The position numbers and the translations under genes were made by a program. Positions 52,297 through 60,671 of a stretch of DNA of 64,000 bases are shown here, piece after piece; positions within the stretch are counted from its first letter, which is position 1; every line of letters begins with the position of its first letter. The notes under the pieces were generated by a model. That model searched no databases and was not told the DNA's origin. It saw only the letters and a program-made list of their open reading frames with translations. Source of the stretch: Streptomyces sp. TG1A-8 (GTDB lineage: Bacteria > Actinomycetota > Actinomycetes > Streptomycetales > Streptomycetaceae); NCBI RefSeq assembly GCF_030499535.1, contig NZ_JASTLB010000001.1, positions 5,022,001 through 5,086,000 of the forward strand, in the 5' to 3' direction.

Positions 52297-53424
52297 TCAC
52301 CCGCGGTGGCGGTCCCCCGGCGCGGAGGCGGTCGAACCGCGCACCACCAGCTCCGGCATGAACACGAACTCGCTGTGCGGCGCGGGCGTTCCGCCGATCT
52401 CCTCCAGCAGCGTGCGCACCGCCGCCTGCCCCATCGCCGGGACCGGCTTGCGCACCGTGGTCAGCGGCGGGTCGGTGAAGGCGATCAGCGGGGAGTCGTC
52501 GAAACCCACCACCGACACGTCCCGCGGCACCTCCAGGCCCCGCTGCCGGGCCGCCCGTATCGCGCCGAGGGCCATCATGTCGCTCGCGCACACGACCGCC
52601 GTGCACTTCCGGTCGATCAGCGCGCTCGCCGCCGCCTGGCCGCCCTCCAGCGTGTACAGCGAGTGCTGGACCAGTTCGGTCTCGACCGTCTCGGCGCTCA
52701 GGCCGAGCTGGTCCTGCATGCCGCGCACGAAGCCCTCGATCTTGCGCTGCACCGGCACGAACCGCTTGGGCCCGAGCGCCAGCCCGATCCGGGTGTGGCC
52801 GAGGGAGACCAGATGGGTGACCGCCAGCGTCATCGCGGCGCGGTCGTCGGGGGAGATGAACGGCGCCTGCACCTTCGGCGAGAACCCGTCCACCAGCACG
52901 TACGGGACGCCCCGCGCCCGCAGCCGCTCGTAGCGCTGCATGTCGGCGGTGGTGTCCGCGTGCAGCCCGGAGACGTAGATGATCCCGGCCACCCCCCGGT
53001 CCACGAGCATCTCGGTCAGCTCGTCCTCCGTGGACCCGCCCGGGGTCTGGGTGGCGAGCACCGGGGTGTAGCCCTGCCGGGTCAGCGCCTGGCCGATGAC
53101 CTGCGCCAGGGCGGGGAATATCGGGTTCTCCAGCTCCGGGGTGATCAGGCCCACCAGGCCCTCGCTGCGCTGGCGCAGCCGCACCGGACGCTCGTAGCCG
53201 AGCACGTCCAGCGCGGCGAGCACGGACTGGCGGGTGGTGGCGGCGACGCCGGGCTTCCCGTTGAGGACGCGGCTGACGGTCGCTTCGCTCACCCCCGCCT
53301 GCGCGGCGATGTCCGCGAGCCGTGTGGTCACGGCACCGGACTGTACCGGCCGCCCCCCGCCCTGCACACCGACCGGACGCCGTGCACGGCCGGCCGGCCG
53401 GCCCGCCGTCGAATGCTGCGTCAT
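52297..53424 (-). CDS. malR: Maltose operon repressor MalR (LacI family)
   Basis: This 375-aa regulator has the LacI helix-turn-helix TTRLADIAAQAGVSEATVSRVLNG (about residues 32-55), the hinge region and a periplasmic-binding-protein-like effector domain (VGLITPELENPIFPALAQ, VDGFSP, VVGFDDSPLIAFTDPPLTTV). The family represses maltose and starch genes and is released by maltodextrins. The first 30 residues before the HTH form an Ala/Arg-rich arm. ATG 53424 follows AGGAG. It is divergent from malE and shares a 324-base region with CTTGCA-type repeats. Confidence 0.94.
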   Translation of the reverse strand: MTQHSTAGRPAGRARRPVGVQGGGRPVQSGAVTTRLADIAAQAGVSEATVSRVLNGKPGVAATTRQSVLAALDVLGYERPVRLRQRSEGLVGLITPELENPIFPALAQVIGQALTRQGYTPVLATQTPGGSTEDELTEMLVDRGVAGIIYVSGLHADTTADMQRYERLRARGVPYVLVDGFSPKVQAPFISPDDRAAMTLAVTHLVSLGHTRIGLALGPKRFVPVQRKIEGFVRGMQDQLGLSAETVETELVQHSLYTLEGGQAAASALIDRKCTAVVCASDMMALGAIRAARQRGLEVPRDVSVVGFDDSPLIAFTDPPLTTVRKPVPAMGQAAVRTLLEEIGGTPAPHSEFVFMPELVVRGSTASAPGDRHRG

Positions 53425-53748
53425 CGCGCTCCTCGTCCTTCTCGGTGTCTGCAACCGGATGATCCCGGCGGTCGAAACGTCTGGCAAGAGCTTGCAGAGT
53501 CTTGCACACGTGTCCGTCAACGCGCCGACCGGCGCCACAACGGGGTTTCAACGGGATCTACCGCAGGTCACGGCACGGTAACCCCCGCATCGCCTTGCAT
53601 TTTTTTTCTGCAAGGTCTTTCGCGCCGCTTGCATCGCTGTTACGTTCCTGGTCGCCCGGCCGCCGCAACGGCGCAGTCGGCACGACGGCAGGGGCGGCGG
53701 ACGGGGCCGCCCCCTGCATTCCACGGGCTCAACACTCAAGGAGAACTC
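53425..53748. promoter_or_regulatory. Divergent malR/malE promoter region with CTTGCA repeats
   Basis: Likely MalR boxes on the malR side are GCAAG-AG-CTTGC (53484-53495) with direct CTTGCA repeats at 53491 and 53501, one helical turn apart. On the malE side there is an inverted repeat CCTTGCA (53593-53599) with TGCAAGG (53609-53615) across an eight-T run, and another CTTGCA at 53628-53633. TACGTT (53641-53646) is a candidate malE -10 box. The Streptomyces MalR binding motif is CTTGCAG, so dual repression fits. Confidence 0.85.
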
Positions 53749-55020
53749 ATGCGGCGTGGCATAGCGGCCTCCGCGCTGGTGGCGTCCCTCGCCCTCACGG
53801 CGACGGCGTGCGGCGGGAGCGACGGCGACGGCAAGTCGGACGGCCCGGTCACCATCACCTGGTGGGACACCTCCAACGCCACCAATGAGGCACCGACGTA
53901 CAAGACCCTGGTGCGGCAGTTCGAGGCCGCCAACAAGGACGTCAGGGTCAAGTACGTCAACGTCCCCTTCGACCAGGCGCAGAACAAGTTCGACACCGCC
54001 GCCGGCTCCAAGGGCGCCCCGGACGTCCTGCGCTCCGAGGTCGGCTGGACCCCCGCCTTCGCCAAGAAGGGTTACTTCCTGCCGCTGGACGGCACCGAAG
54101 CGCTCGCCGAGCAAGGTGACTTCGAGCCCAACCTGATCAAGCAGGCCCAGTACGAGGGCAAGACCTACGGCGTGCCGCTGGTCACCGACACCCTCGCCCT
54201 GGTCTACAACAAGGCCCTGTTCAAGAAGGCCGGCATCACCGGGGCGCCCACGACCTGGGACGAGCTGAAGTCGGCCGCCGCCGAGGTCAAGGCCAGGACC
54301 GGCGCCGACGGCTACTGGGGCTCCACCCAGGCCTACTACGCGCAGCCCTTCCTGTACGGCGAGGGCACCGACACCGTCGACGCCGCCGGCAAGAAGATCA
54401 CCGTGGACTCGGCCGCCGCCGAGAAGGCCTACGGCACCTGGCTGGGCCTGTTCTCCGGCAAGGGCCTGCACAAGGCGGACACCACCGCCGACGCCTACGC
54501 CCACATCCAGGACGCGTTCGTCAACGGCAAGGTCGCCGCGATCATCCAGGGCCCCTGGGAGATCACGAACTTCTACAAGGGCTCCGCCTTCAAGGACCGG
54601 GACAACCTCGGCATCGCCACCGTCCCGGCCGGCACCGCCGGCAAGGCGGGCGCCCCGACCGGCGGCCACAACCTCTCGGTCTACGCCGGCTCCGACGAGG
54701 CCCACCAGACCGCGGCGCTGAAGTTCGTCAAGTTCATGACCTCGGCGAAGGCCCAGGAGACCATCGCCCTGAAGAACTCCACCCTGCCCACCCGGACCGA
54801 CGCCTACACCGCCCGGGTCAAGACCGACCCCGGCATCGCCGGCTACCAGGGCGTCCTGGCCGCCGCCCAGCCCCGTCCGGCCCTGCCCGAGTACAGCTCC
54901 CTGTGGGGCCCGCTCGACACCGAGCTGCCGAAGATCGCCGGCGGCAAGGAGTCCCTGGACAAGGGTCTGGGCAACGCCGAACTGGCCATCGCCAAGCTCG
55001 TGCCCGACTTCAGCAAGTGA
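53749..55020 (+). CDS. malE: Maltose/maltodextrin-binding lipoprotein
   Basis: This 423-aa extracellular binding protein has a signal with lipobox TATACG (lipid on Cys21), then ITWWDTSNATNEAPTYK, PDVLRSEVGWTPAFAKKGY, PLVTDTLALVYNKALFKKAG, AAIIQGPWEITNF and a C-terminal SSLWGPLDTELPKIAGG, all standard for family-1 solute-binding proteins. It delivers maltose or maltotriose to MalF/MalG. AAGGAGA lies five bases before the ATG. It is the first gene of malE-malF-malG-aglA and is followed by a strong hairpin before malF. Confidence 0.94.
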   Translation: MRRGIAASALVASLALTATACGGSDGDGKSDGPVTITWWDTSNATNEAPTYKTLVRQFEAANKDVRVKYVNVPFDQAQNKFDTAAGSKGAPDVLRSEVGWTPAFAKKGYFLPLDGTEALAEQGDFEPNLIKQAQYEGKTYGVPLVTDTLALVYNKALFKKAGITGAPTTWDELKSAAAEVKARTGADGYWGSTQAYYAQPFLYGEGTDTVDAAGKKITVDSAAAEKAYGTWLGLFSGKGLHKADTTADAYAHIQDAFVNGKVAAIIQGPWEITNFYKGSAFKDRDNLGIATVPAGTAGKAGAPTGGHNLSVYAGSDEAHQTAALKFVKFMTSAKAQETIALKNSTLPTRTDAYTARVKTDPGIAGYQGVLAAAQPRPALPEYSSLWGPLDTELPKIAGGKESLDKGLGNAELAIAKLVPDFSK

Positions 55021-55028
55021 GCCCGCGT

Positions 55029-55070
55029 GGCCGCCGGGTCCCGCTCTCCGCAGGAGCGGGCCCGACGGCC
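55029..55070 (+). promoter_or_regulatory. Intercistronic stem-loop between malE and malF
   Basis: GGCCGCCGGGTCCCGCTC (55029-55046) pairs with GAGCGGGCCCGACGGCC (55054-55070) with one mismatch and one bulge, giving a long GC stem with a 7-base loop. It lies eight bases past the malE stop. Such structures stop most transcripts or protect the upstream part, which raises binding protein over permease. Confidence 0.8.
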
Positions 55071-55117
55071 GCCGGCTGCGCCCGGCCCAACTCCTTGATC
55101 CTCGAAGGTGTCGAACC

Positions 55118-56122
55118 ATGACAGTCGCCATCGACCGCGCGACCGGCAGGCGCCGCGGTGACCGCGCGCCCCGGCCCGGGCTGGGGCAGCGCATGAAGAA
55201 CGGCTACCAGAAGCACTGGTACGCCTACGCGATGATCGCCCCGGTGGTCGTCGTCCTCGGCGTCATCGTCGGCTACCCGCTGGTGCGGGGCGTCTACCTG
55301 ACCCTCACCGACGCCAACAGCCTGAACTCGGCGCGCACGATCGGCGTCAACCACATCGCCGCCACCTACCGGTTCGTCGGCATCGACAACTACGCCGACA
55401 TCCTGTGGGGCCCGACCGCCTACGACCGGTTCTGGTCGCACTTCCTGTGGACCGTCCTGTGGACCGCCGCCTGCGTCGCCCTGCACTACGCCGTCGGCCT
55501 CGGCCTCGCGCTCATGCTGAACCAGAAGCTGCGCGGACGCACCTTCTACCGGCTGCTGCTGGTCCTGCCCTGGGCCGTGCCGACCTTCGTCACCGTCTTC
55601 TCCTGGCGGATCATGCTCGCCGACTCCGGCGTGCTCAACCAGGTCCTCGGCGCCCTCCACCTGCCCCGGCCGCAGTGGCTGGAGGACACCTTCTGGCAGC
55701 GGTTCGCCGCGATCATGGTGAACACCTGGTGCGGTGTGCCGTTCATGATGCTCTCGCTGCTCGGCGGACTGCAGTCCATCGACCCCTCGCTCCACGAGGC
55801 CGCCGAGATGGACGGCGCCAGCGCCTGGCAGCGGTTCCGCCACGTCACCCTGCCCGGCCTGCGCTCGGTCAGCTCCACCGTCGTCCTGCTCGGCGTCATC
55901 TGGACCTTCAACCAGTTCGCCATCATCTTCCTGCTGTTCGGGCCCACCGGCGCCCCCGACGCCCAGATCCTGGTGACCTGGGCCTACTTCCTCGGCTTCG
56001 GCCAGCAGCCGCGCGACTTCGCCCAGTCCGCCGCGTACGGCGTGCTGCTGCTGTCGATCCTCGCCGTCTTCACCTCCTTCTACTTCCGCTGGCTGAAGCG
56101 CAATGACCAGCTCGCCGTCTGA
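55118..56122 (+). CDS. malF: Maltose ABC transporter permease MalF
   Basis: This 334-aa permease has six helices after a basic start (MKNGYQKHWYAYAMIAP). The EAA loop that contacts the ATPase reads HEAAEMDGASAWQRFRHVTLP. There is no long periplasmic insertion as in E. coli MalF, which is normal for actinobacterial homologues. It pairs with MalG in the membrane. The cognate ATPase is not in the window; in Streptomyces the shared MsiK protein energises such systems. ATG 55118. Its stop precedes the malG start by only 19 bases. Confidence 0.94.
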   Translation: MTVAIDRATGRRRGDRAPRPGLGQRMKNGYQKHWYAYAMIAPVVVVLGVIVGYPLVRGVYLTLTDANSLNSARTIGVNHIAATYRFVGIDNYADILWGPTAYDRFWSHFLWTVLWTAACVALHYAVGLGLALMLNQKLRGRTFYRLLLVLPWAVPTFVTVFSWRIMLADSGVLNQVLGALHLPRPQWLEDTFWQRFAAIMVNTWCGVPFMMLSLLGGLQSIDPSLHEAAEMDGASAWQRFRHVTLPGLRSVSSTVVLLGVIWTFNQFAIIFLLFGPTGAPDAQILVTWAYFLGFGQQPRDFAQSAAYGVLLLSILAVFTSFYFRWLKRNDQLAV

Positions 56123-56141
56123 CGCCGCAGGAGCCGCCGCC

Positions 56142-57053
56142 ATGAGTACCACGACCCCGGAGAAGACGCAGGCCGGGCCGGCCCCCGCCCCGCGGCCCCC
56201 GCGCCGCCCCGCGGCACGGCGGCGCGGCGAGCGCGGCCCGTTCGGCACCGCCCTGCTGCACGGCGGCCTCGCCGTGGCGAGCCTGATCGCGCTGGCCCCG
56301 GTGGCCTGGCTGTTCTTCCTGTCCCTCGGGCCGGACAAGGACGACTACCTGCACCCCGGCAGGATCGCCGGCAAGCTCACCTTCTCCAACTACGGCTTCG
56401 TGTTCCGGCACACGGCCTTCTTCGACTGGTTCAGGTCGACGATGATCGTGGCCCTCGGCACCACCCTGATCGGCGTCTTCGTCGCCGCCACCACCGGCTA
56501 CGCGGTCTCCCGGATGCGCTTTCCCGGCTACCGGTCGCTGATGTGGGTGCTGCTGCTCACCCAGGCCTTCCCGATCGCCATCCTGATCGTGCCGATGTAC
56601 GAGATCTTCAGCGAGCTCGGCCTCATCGACACCTACTGGGCCCTGATCGTCATCAACTGCACCACGGCCGTGCCCTACAGCGCCTGGCTGCTCAAGGGGT
56701 ACTTCGACACGATCCCCTTCGAGATCGACGAGGCCGGACGCGTGGACGGGCTGAGCCCCTTCGGCACCTTCTTCCGGCTGGTCCTGCCGCTGGCCCGCCC
56801 CGGACTGGCCGTCGCCGCCTTCTACAACTTCATCACCGCCGTCGGGGAGGTCGCCTTCGCGACCACCTTCCTGCTCGACGACTCCAAGTACACCTTCGCC
56901 GTCGGACTGCAGACGTTCGTCAGCGAGCACGACGCCCAGTGGAACTACATGGCCGCCACCGCGGTGCTGATCGCGATACCGGTGACCGTGTTCTTCTACC
57001 TCGTGCAGAGGAACCTCGTCACCGGCCTCACCGCCGGCGGCACCAAGGGCTGA
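56142..57053 (+). CDS. malG: Maltose ABC transporter permease MalG
   Basis: This 303-aa permease has a Pro/Arg-rich cytosolic start (APRPPRRPAARRRGERG) and six helices. Its EAA loop is EIDEAGRVDGLSPFGTFFRLVLPLARP. ATG 56142 is preceded by CAGGAG; an ATG 13 codons upstream lies inside malF and has no such site. It completes the membrane part of the maltodextrin importer. The stretch after its stop contains a nested inverted repeat before aglA. Confidence 0.94.
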   Translation: MSTTTPEKTQAGPAPAPRPPRRPAARRRGERGPFGTALLHGGLAVASLIALAPVAWLFFLSLGPDKDDYLHPGRIAGKLTFSNYGFVFRHTAFFDWFRSTMIVALGTTLIGVFVAATTGYAVSRMRFPGYRSLMWVLLLTQAFPIAILIVPMYEIFSELGLIDTYWALIVINCTTAVPYSAWLLKGYFDTIPFEIDEAGRVDGLSPFGTFFRLVLPLARPGLAVAAFYNFITAVGEVAFATTFLLDDSKYTFAVGLQTFVSEHDAQWNYMAATAVLIAIPVTVFFYLVQRNLVTGLTAGGTKG

Positions 57054-57095
57054 CGCCCACCGGGAAGAGGCTCCCGCGCGCCCGAGCGCGCGGGT

Positions 57096-57170
57096 GGACG
57101 GCCGCGGTGTCCTCCCCGCGCACTCCGCGCAGGGGAGACCCATCCAGCCCCGCCGGCACCGCGGCCGTCC
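57096..57170 (+). promoter_or_regulatory. Nested inverted repeats between malG and aglA
   Basis: An outer perfect 14-bp dyad, GGACGGCCGCGGTG (57096-57109) with CACCGCGGCCGTCC (57157-57170), encloses CTCCCC (57112-57117) with GGGGAG (57132-57137) and an inner GCGC/GCGC (57118-57121, 57127-57130). The mRNA here can form a branched structure that ends 65 bases before aglA. It may set the ratio of aglA to the transporter genes or be a cleavage site. Confidence 0.75.
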
Positions 57171-57234
57171 CGTTCCCCGGTCCGCGCGTCCGCCGCCCGC
57201 CCATGACCCGAACTCCGTCACGCACAAGGACGCC

Positions 57235-58920
57235 ATGAGCCAGCAGCACCCCGCCGCCCCGGCCCACCACTCCACCGCCGCCACCGTCGCGGGCCACCGC
57301 GACTGGTGGCGGGACGCGGTCATCTACCAGGTGTACCCGCGCAGTTTCGCCGACAGCGACGGCGACGGCATGGGCGACCTGCAGGGCGTCCGCTCCCGCC
57401 TGCCGTACCTGCGCGACCTCGGCGTCGACGCCGTGTGGCTCAGCCCCTTCTACGCCTCCCCGCAGGCCGACGCCGGCTACGACGTCGCCGACTACCGCGC
57501 CGTCGACCCCATGTTCGGCACCCTGCTGGACGCCGACGCGCTCATCCGCGACGCCCACGGACTGGGCCTGCGGATCATCGTCGACCTCGTGCCCAACCAC
57601 TCCTCCGACCAGTACGAGTGGTTCAAGCGCGCCCTCGCCGAGGGCCCGGGCTCCCCGCTGCGCGAGCGCTACCACTTCCGCCCCGGCAAGGGCGAGGACG
57701 GCGAACTGCCGCCCAACGACTGGGAGTCCATCTTCGGCGGCCCGGCCTGGACCCGGGTGACCGAGCCGGACGGCAGCCCCGGCGAGTGGTACCTGCACCT
57801 CTTCGCCCCCGAGCAGCCCGACTTCAACTGGGACCACCCGGCCGTCGGGGACGAGTTCCGCTCCATCCTGCGCTTCTGGCTGGACATGGGCGTGGACGGC
57901 TTCCGCATCGACGTCGCCCACGGGCTGGTGAAGGCCCAGGGCCTGCCGGACCTCGGCTCCCACGACCAGCTCAAGCTGCTGGGCAACGATGTCATGCCGT
58001 TCTTCGACCAGGACGGCGTGCACGAGATCTACCGGCAGTGGCGCAAGGTCCTCGACGAGTACGCGGGCGAACGCATCTTCGTGGCCGAGGCCTGGACCCC
58101 GACCGTCGAGCGCACGGCCAACTACGTCCGCCCCGACGAACTGCACCAGGCCTTCAACTTCCAGTACCTGGCCACGGAGTGGGACGCGGACGAACTGCGC
58201 GGGGTCATCGACCGCACCCTGGAGGCCATGCGCCCGGTCGGCGCCCCGGCCACGTGGGTCCTGTCCAACCACGACGTCACCCGGCACGCCACCCGCTTCG
58301 CCAACCCACCCGGGCTCGGCACCCAGATCCGCACGGCCGGCGACCGCGGGCTGGGCCTGCGCCGCGCCCGCGCGGCCACCCTGCTCATGCTGGCGCTGCC
58401 CGGCTCGGCGTACGTCTACCAGGGCGAGGAACTGGGCCTGCCGGACGTGGTCGACCTCCCCGACGAGGTCCGCCAGGACCCGGCGTACTTCCGGGGCGCC
58501 GGTCAGGACGGCTTCCGCGACGGCTGCCGGGTGCCGATCCCGTGGACCCGCCGGGGCCCCTCCCACGGTTTCGGCGACGGCGGCAGCTGGCTGCCCCAGC
58601 CCGAGGGCTGGGCGGAGCTGAGCGTGGAGGCGCAGACCGGCGTGCCCGGCTCCACCCTGGAGCTGTACCGGGCCGCGCTCGCCGCCCGCCGCGCGCACCC
58701 CGCGCTGGGCGCGGGCGACGCGGTGGAGTGGCTGCCCGCGCCGCGGGGCGTCCTGGCCTTCCGCCGCGGTGACTTCGTGTGCGTCGCGAACACCACGGGG
58801 GAGCCGGTCACGGTTCCGGCGTACGGCCGCGTGCTGCTGAGCAGCGACGAGGTCGCCGGGAGCGCGGACGGGTCGAAGGTCCCGGCCGACACCACCGTGT
58901 GGTGGACGACGGCCGGCTGA
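57235..58920 (+). CDS. aglA: Alpha-glucosidase (GH13), cytosolic
   Basis: This 561-aa enzyme without signal peptide hydrolyses imported maltodextrins to glucose. GH13 regions are [10 protein letters not shown] (I), GFRIDVAHG with nucleophile Asp226 (II), FVAEAW with acid Glu285 (III) and [10 protein letters not shown] with Asp347 (IV). The N-terminus has [28 protein letters not shown], typical of oligo-1,6-/alpha-glucosidases. The ATG is preceded by AAGGAC. Last gene of the mal operon, ended by a strong terminator. Confidence 0.94.
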   Translation: MSQQHPAAPAHHSTAATVAGHRDWWRDAVIYQVYPRSFADSDGDGMGDLQGVRSRLPYLRDLGVDAVWLSPFYASPQADAGYDVADYRAVDPMFGTLLDADALIRDAHGLGLRIIVDLVPNHSSDQYEWFKRALAEGPGSPLRERYHFRPGKGEDGELPPNDWESIFGGPAWTRVTEPDGSPGEWYLHLFAPEQPDFNWDHPAVGDEFRSILRFWLDMGVDGFRIDVAHGLVKAQGLPDLGSHDQLKLLGNDVMPFFDQDGVHEIYRQWRKVLDEYAGERIFVAEAWTPTVERTANYVRPDELHQAFNFQYLATEWDADELRGVIDRTLEAMRPVGAPATWVLSNHDVTRHATRFANPPGLGTQIRTAGDRGLGLRRARAATLLMLALPGSAYVYQGEELGLPDVVDLPDEVRQDPAYFRGAGQDGFRDGCRVPIPWTRRGPSHGFGDGGSWLPQPEGWAELSVEAQTGVPGSTLELYRAALAARRAHPALGAGDAVEWLPAPRGVLAFRRGDFVCVANTTGEPVTVPAYGRVLLSSDEVAGSADGSKVPADTTVWWTTAG

Positions 58921-58955
58921 CCGCGCGCCGACAAGTTCTCGCACCAACTTCGTCC

Positions 58956-58983
58956 GGCCCGCTGCCTTTTCAGGCAGCGGGCC
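58956..58983 (+). terminator. Strong intrinsic terminator after aglA
   Basis: GGCCCGCTGCC (58956-58966) pairs with GGCAGCGGGCC (58973-58983), an 11- to 12-bp perfect stem with a short TTTC loop, and CTT follows. It lies 35 bases past the aglA stop and ends the mal operon. Confidence 0.85.
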
Positions 58984-59003
58984 CTTACCATCTGGGTCAC
59001 CGC

Positions 59004-59030
59004 AAGATTGCTGAAAGATTGCAGCAAGCG
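59004..59030. promoter_or_regulatory. MalR-type repeats upstream of the alpha-amylase gene
   Basis: AAGATTGC occurs at 59004-59011 and again at 59015-59022 (one helical turn apart), and TTGCAGCAAG follows at 59019-59028. These are variants of the CTTGCAG motif seen before malE and of operators known for Streptomyces amylase genes. The cluster lies 76 to 102 bases before the amylase ATG. Confidence 0.75.
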
Positions 59031-59105
59031 CCTTCAGCGGTCCCGCGGTGCCCCGCACCGGCCTCCACCGGCCCCCACCAGCCTTCGATGACGAAGGAAC
59101 CCCAC

Positions 59106-60482
59106 ATGGCACGCAGAACCCTTCCCGCCGCGCTGGCCCTCACGGCCGCCGCCGCGATTGGCATGTACCCGACTACTGCTGAGGCCTCCCCGCCCGGCAC
59201 CAAGGACGTCACCGCCGTCCTCTTCGAATGGAACTACGCCTCCGTGGCCCGCGAGTGCACCAGCACCCTCGGCCCGGCCGGCTACGGCTACGTGCAGGTC
59301 TCCCCGCCCGCCGAGCACATACAGGGATCGCAGTGGTGGACGTCGTACCAGCCGGTGTCCTACCGGATCGCCGGCCGCCTCGGTGACCGCACCGCCTTCA
59401 GGAACATGGTCGCCACCTGCCACACCGCCGGCGTCAAGGTCGTCGTCGACACGGTCGTCAACCACATGTCGGCCGGCAGCGGCACCGGCACGGGCGGCTC
59501 GTCGTACACCAAGTACGACTACCCGGGCCTGTACTCCTCCCACGACTTCGACGACTGCACGGCCCAGGTCTCCAACTACACCGACCGCTGGAACGTCCAG
59601 CACTGCGAACTGGTCGGCCTGGCCGACCTGGACACCGGCGAGGAGTACGTCCGCAAGGCGATCGCCGGCTACCTGAACGACCTGCTCTCCCTGGGCGTCG
59701 ACGGCTTCCGCATCGACGCGGCCAAGCACATCGACACCGCCGACCTGGCCAACATCAAGAGCCGCCTGACGAACCCCGGCGCCTACTGGAAGCAGGAGGT
59801 CATCTACGGCGCGGGCGAGGCCGTCCAGCCCACCGAGTACACGAACAACGGCGACGTGCAGGAGTTCCGCTACGCCTACGACCTCAAGCGCGTCTTCGGC
59901 AACGAGAACCTCGCCTACCTGAAGAACTACGGCGAGGGCTGGGGCTACCTGAGCAGCTCGGCCGCGGGCGTCTTCGTCGACAACCACGACACCGAGCGCA
60001 ACGGCAGCACCCTCAACTACAAGGACGGCGCCACCTACACCCTGGCCAACGTCTTCATGCTGGCCTGGCCCTACGGGGCCCCGGACATCAACTCCGGTTA
60101 CGAATGGTCGGACGCGGACGCGGGACCGCCCGGCAACGGCGCCGTGACCGCCTGCTGGCAGAACGGCTGGAAGTGCCAGCACGCCTGGCCCGAGATCAAG
60201 TCCATGGTGGCCTTCCGCAACGCCACCAGGGGCCAGGCGGTCACCAACTGGTGGGACGACGGCAACGACGCCATCGCCTTCGGCCGGGGCGGCAAGGGCT
60301 ATGTGGCCGTCAACCACGAGTCCGGCTCGCTGACGCGCACCTACCAGACGTCGCTGCCGGCCGGGACGTACTGCAACGTGCAGAACAACACCACGGTGAC
60401 GGTGAACGGTTCCGGCCAGCTCACCGCGACCCTGGCGGGCAACACGGCCCTGGCGGTCTACGCCGGCAAGTCGGGCTGCTGA
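59106..60482 (+). CDS. Secreted alpha-amylase (GH13)
   Basis: This 458-aa extracellular enzyme has a signal peptide of about 29 residues ([18 protein letters not shown] to AEASP), then the catalytic barrel: [12 protein letters not shown] (region I), GFRIDAAKH with Asp204 (II), YGAGEAV with Glu238 (III) and VDNHDTERN with Asp295 (IV). The end is domain C. There is no starch-binding domain, unlike some Streptomyces amylases. GAAGGAA lies five bases before the ATG. An ATG at 59088 is in frame but lacks a ribosome site. It makes maltodextrins for MalEFG. Confidence 0.93.
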   Translation: MARRTLPAALALTAAAAIGMYPTTAEASPPGTKDVTAVLFEWNYASVARECTSTLGPAGYGYVQVSPPAEHIQGSQWWTSYQPVSYRIAGRLGDRTAFRNMVATCHTAGVKVVVDTVVNHMSAGSGTGTGGSSYTKYDYPGLYSSHDFDDCTAQVSNYTDRWNVQHCELVGLADLDTGEEYVRKAIAGYLNDLLSLGVDGFRIDAAKHIDTADLANIKSRLTNPGAYWKQEVIYGAGEAVQPTEYTNNGDVQEFRYAYDLKRVFGNENLAYLKNYGEGWGYLSSSAAGVFVDNHDTERNGSTLNYKDGATYTLANVFMLAWPYGAPDINSGYEWSDADAGPPGNGAVTACWQNGWKCQHAWPEIKSMVAFRNATRGQAVTNWWDDGNDAIAFGRGGKGYVAVNHESGSLTRTYQTSLPAGTYCNVQNNTTVTVNGSGQLTATLAGNTALAVYAGKSGC

Positions 60483-60500
60483 CCGGGCGTCCGCACACGT

Positions 60501-60523
60501 GCCCCGGGCAACGGTCCCGGGGC
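60501..60523 (+). terminator. Hairpin after the alpha-amylase gene
   Basis: GCCCCGGG (60501-60508) and CCCGGGGC (60516-60523) form an 8-bp stem with a 7-base loop, 18 bases after the amylase stop. A T-rich stretch follows at about 60531-60551. Confidence 0.55.
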
Positions 60524-60558
60524 CGTGGATGAAATTTCTTTCTGTTTGTTTCAAGCCT

Positions 60559-60589
60559 CTTGCTGCAAGTCTTTCGGCGGCGGTACGGT
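60559..60589 (+). promoter_or_regulatory. MalR-type palindrome and promoter of the amylase-pullulanase gene
   Basis: CTTGCTGCAAG (60559-60569) is a perfect palindrome of the CTTGCA type. TACGGT (60584-60589) is a likely -10 box; TTGCTG within the palindrome lies 18 bases before it and would be the -35 box, so a repressor bound there would block RNA polymerase. Confidence 0.75.
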
Positions 60590-60671
60590 CTCGCGGGCGC
60601 CCGGCGGCGAAACCGCGCCGCAGCGCCGGGGCCGGACCCGAGAGAGCCGCATCCGCAAGGAGTTACCGCCT

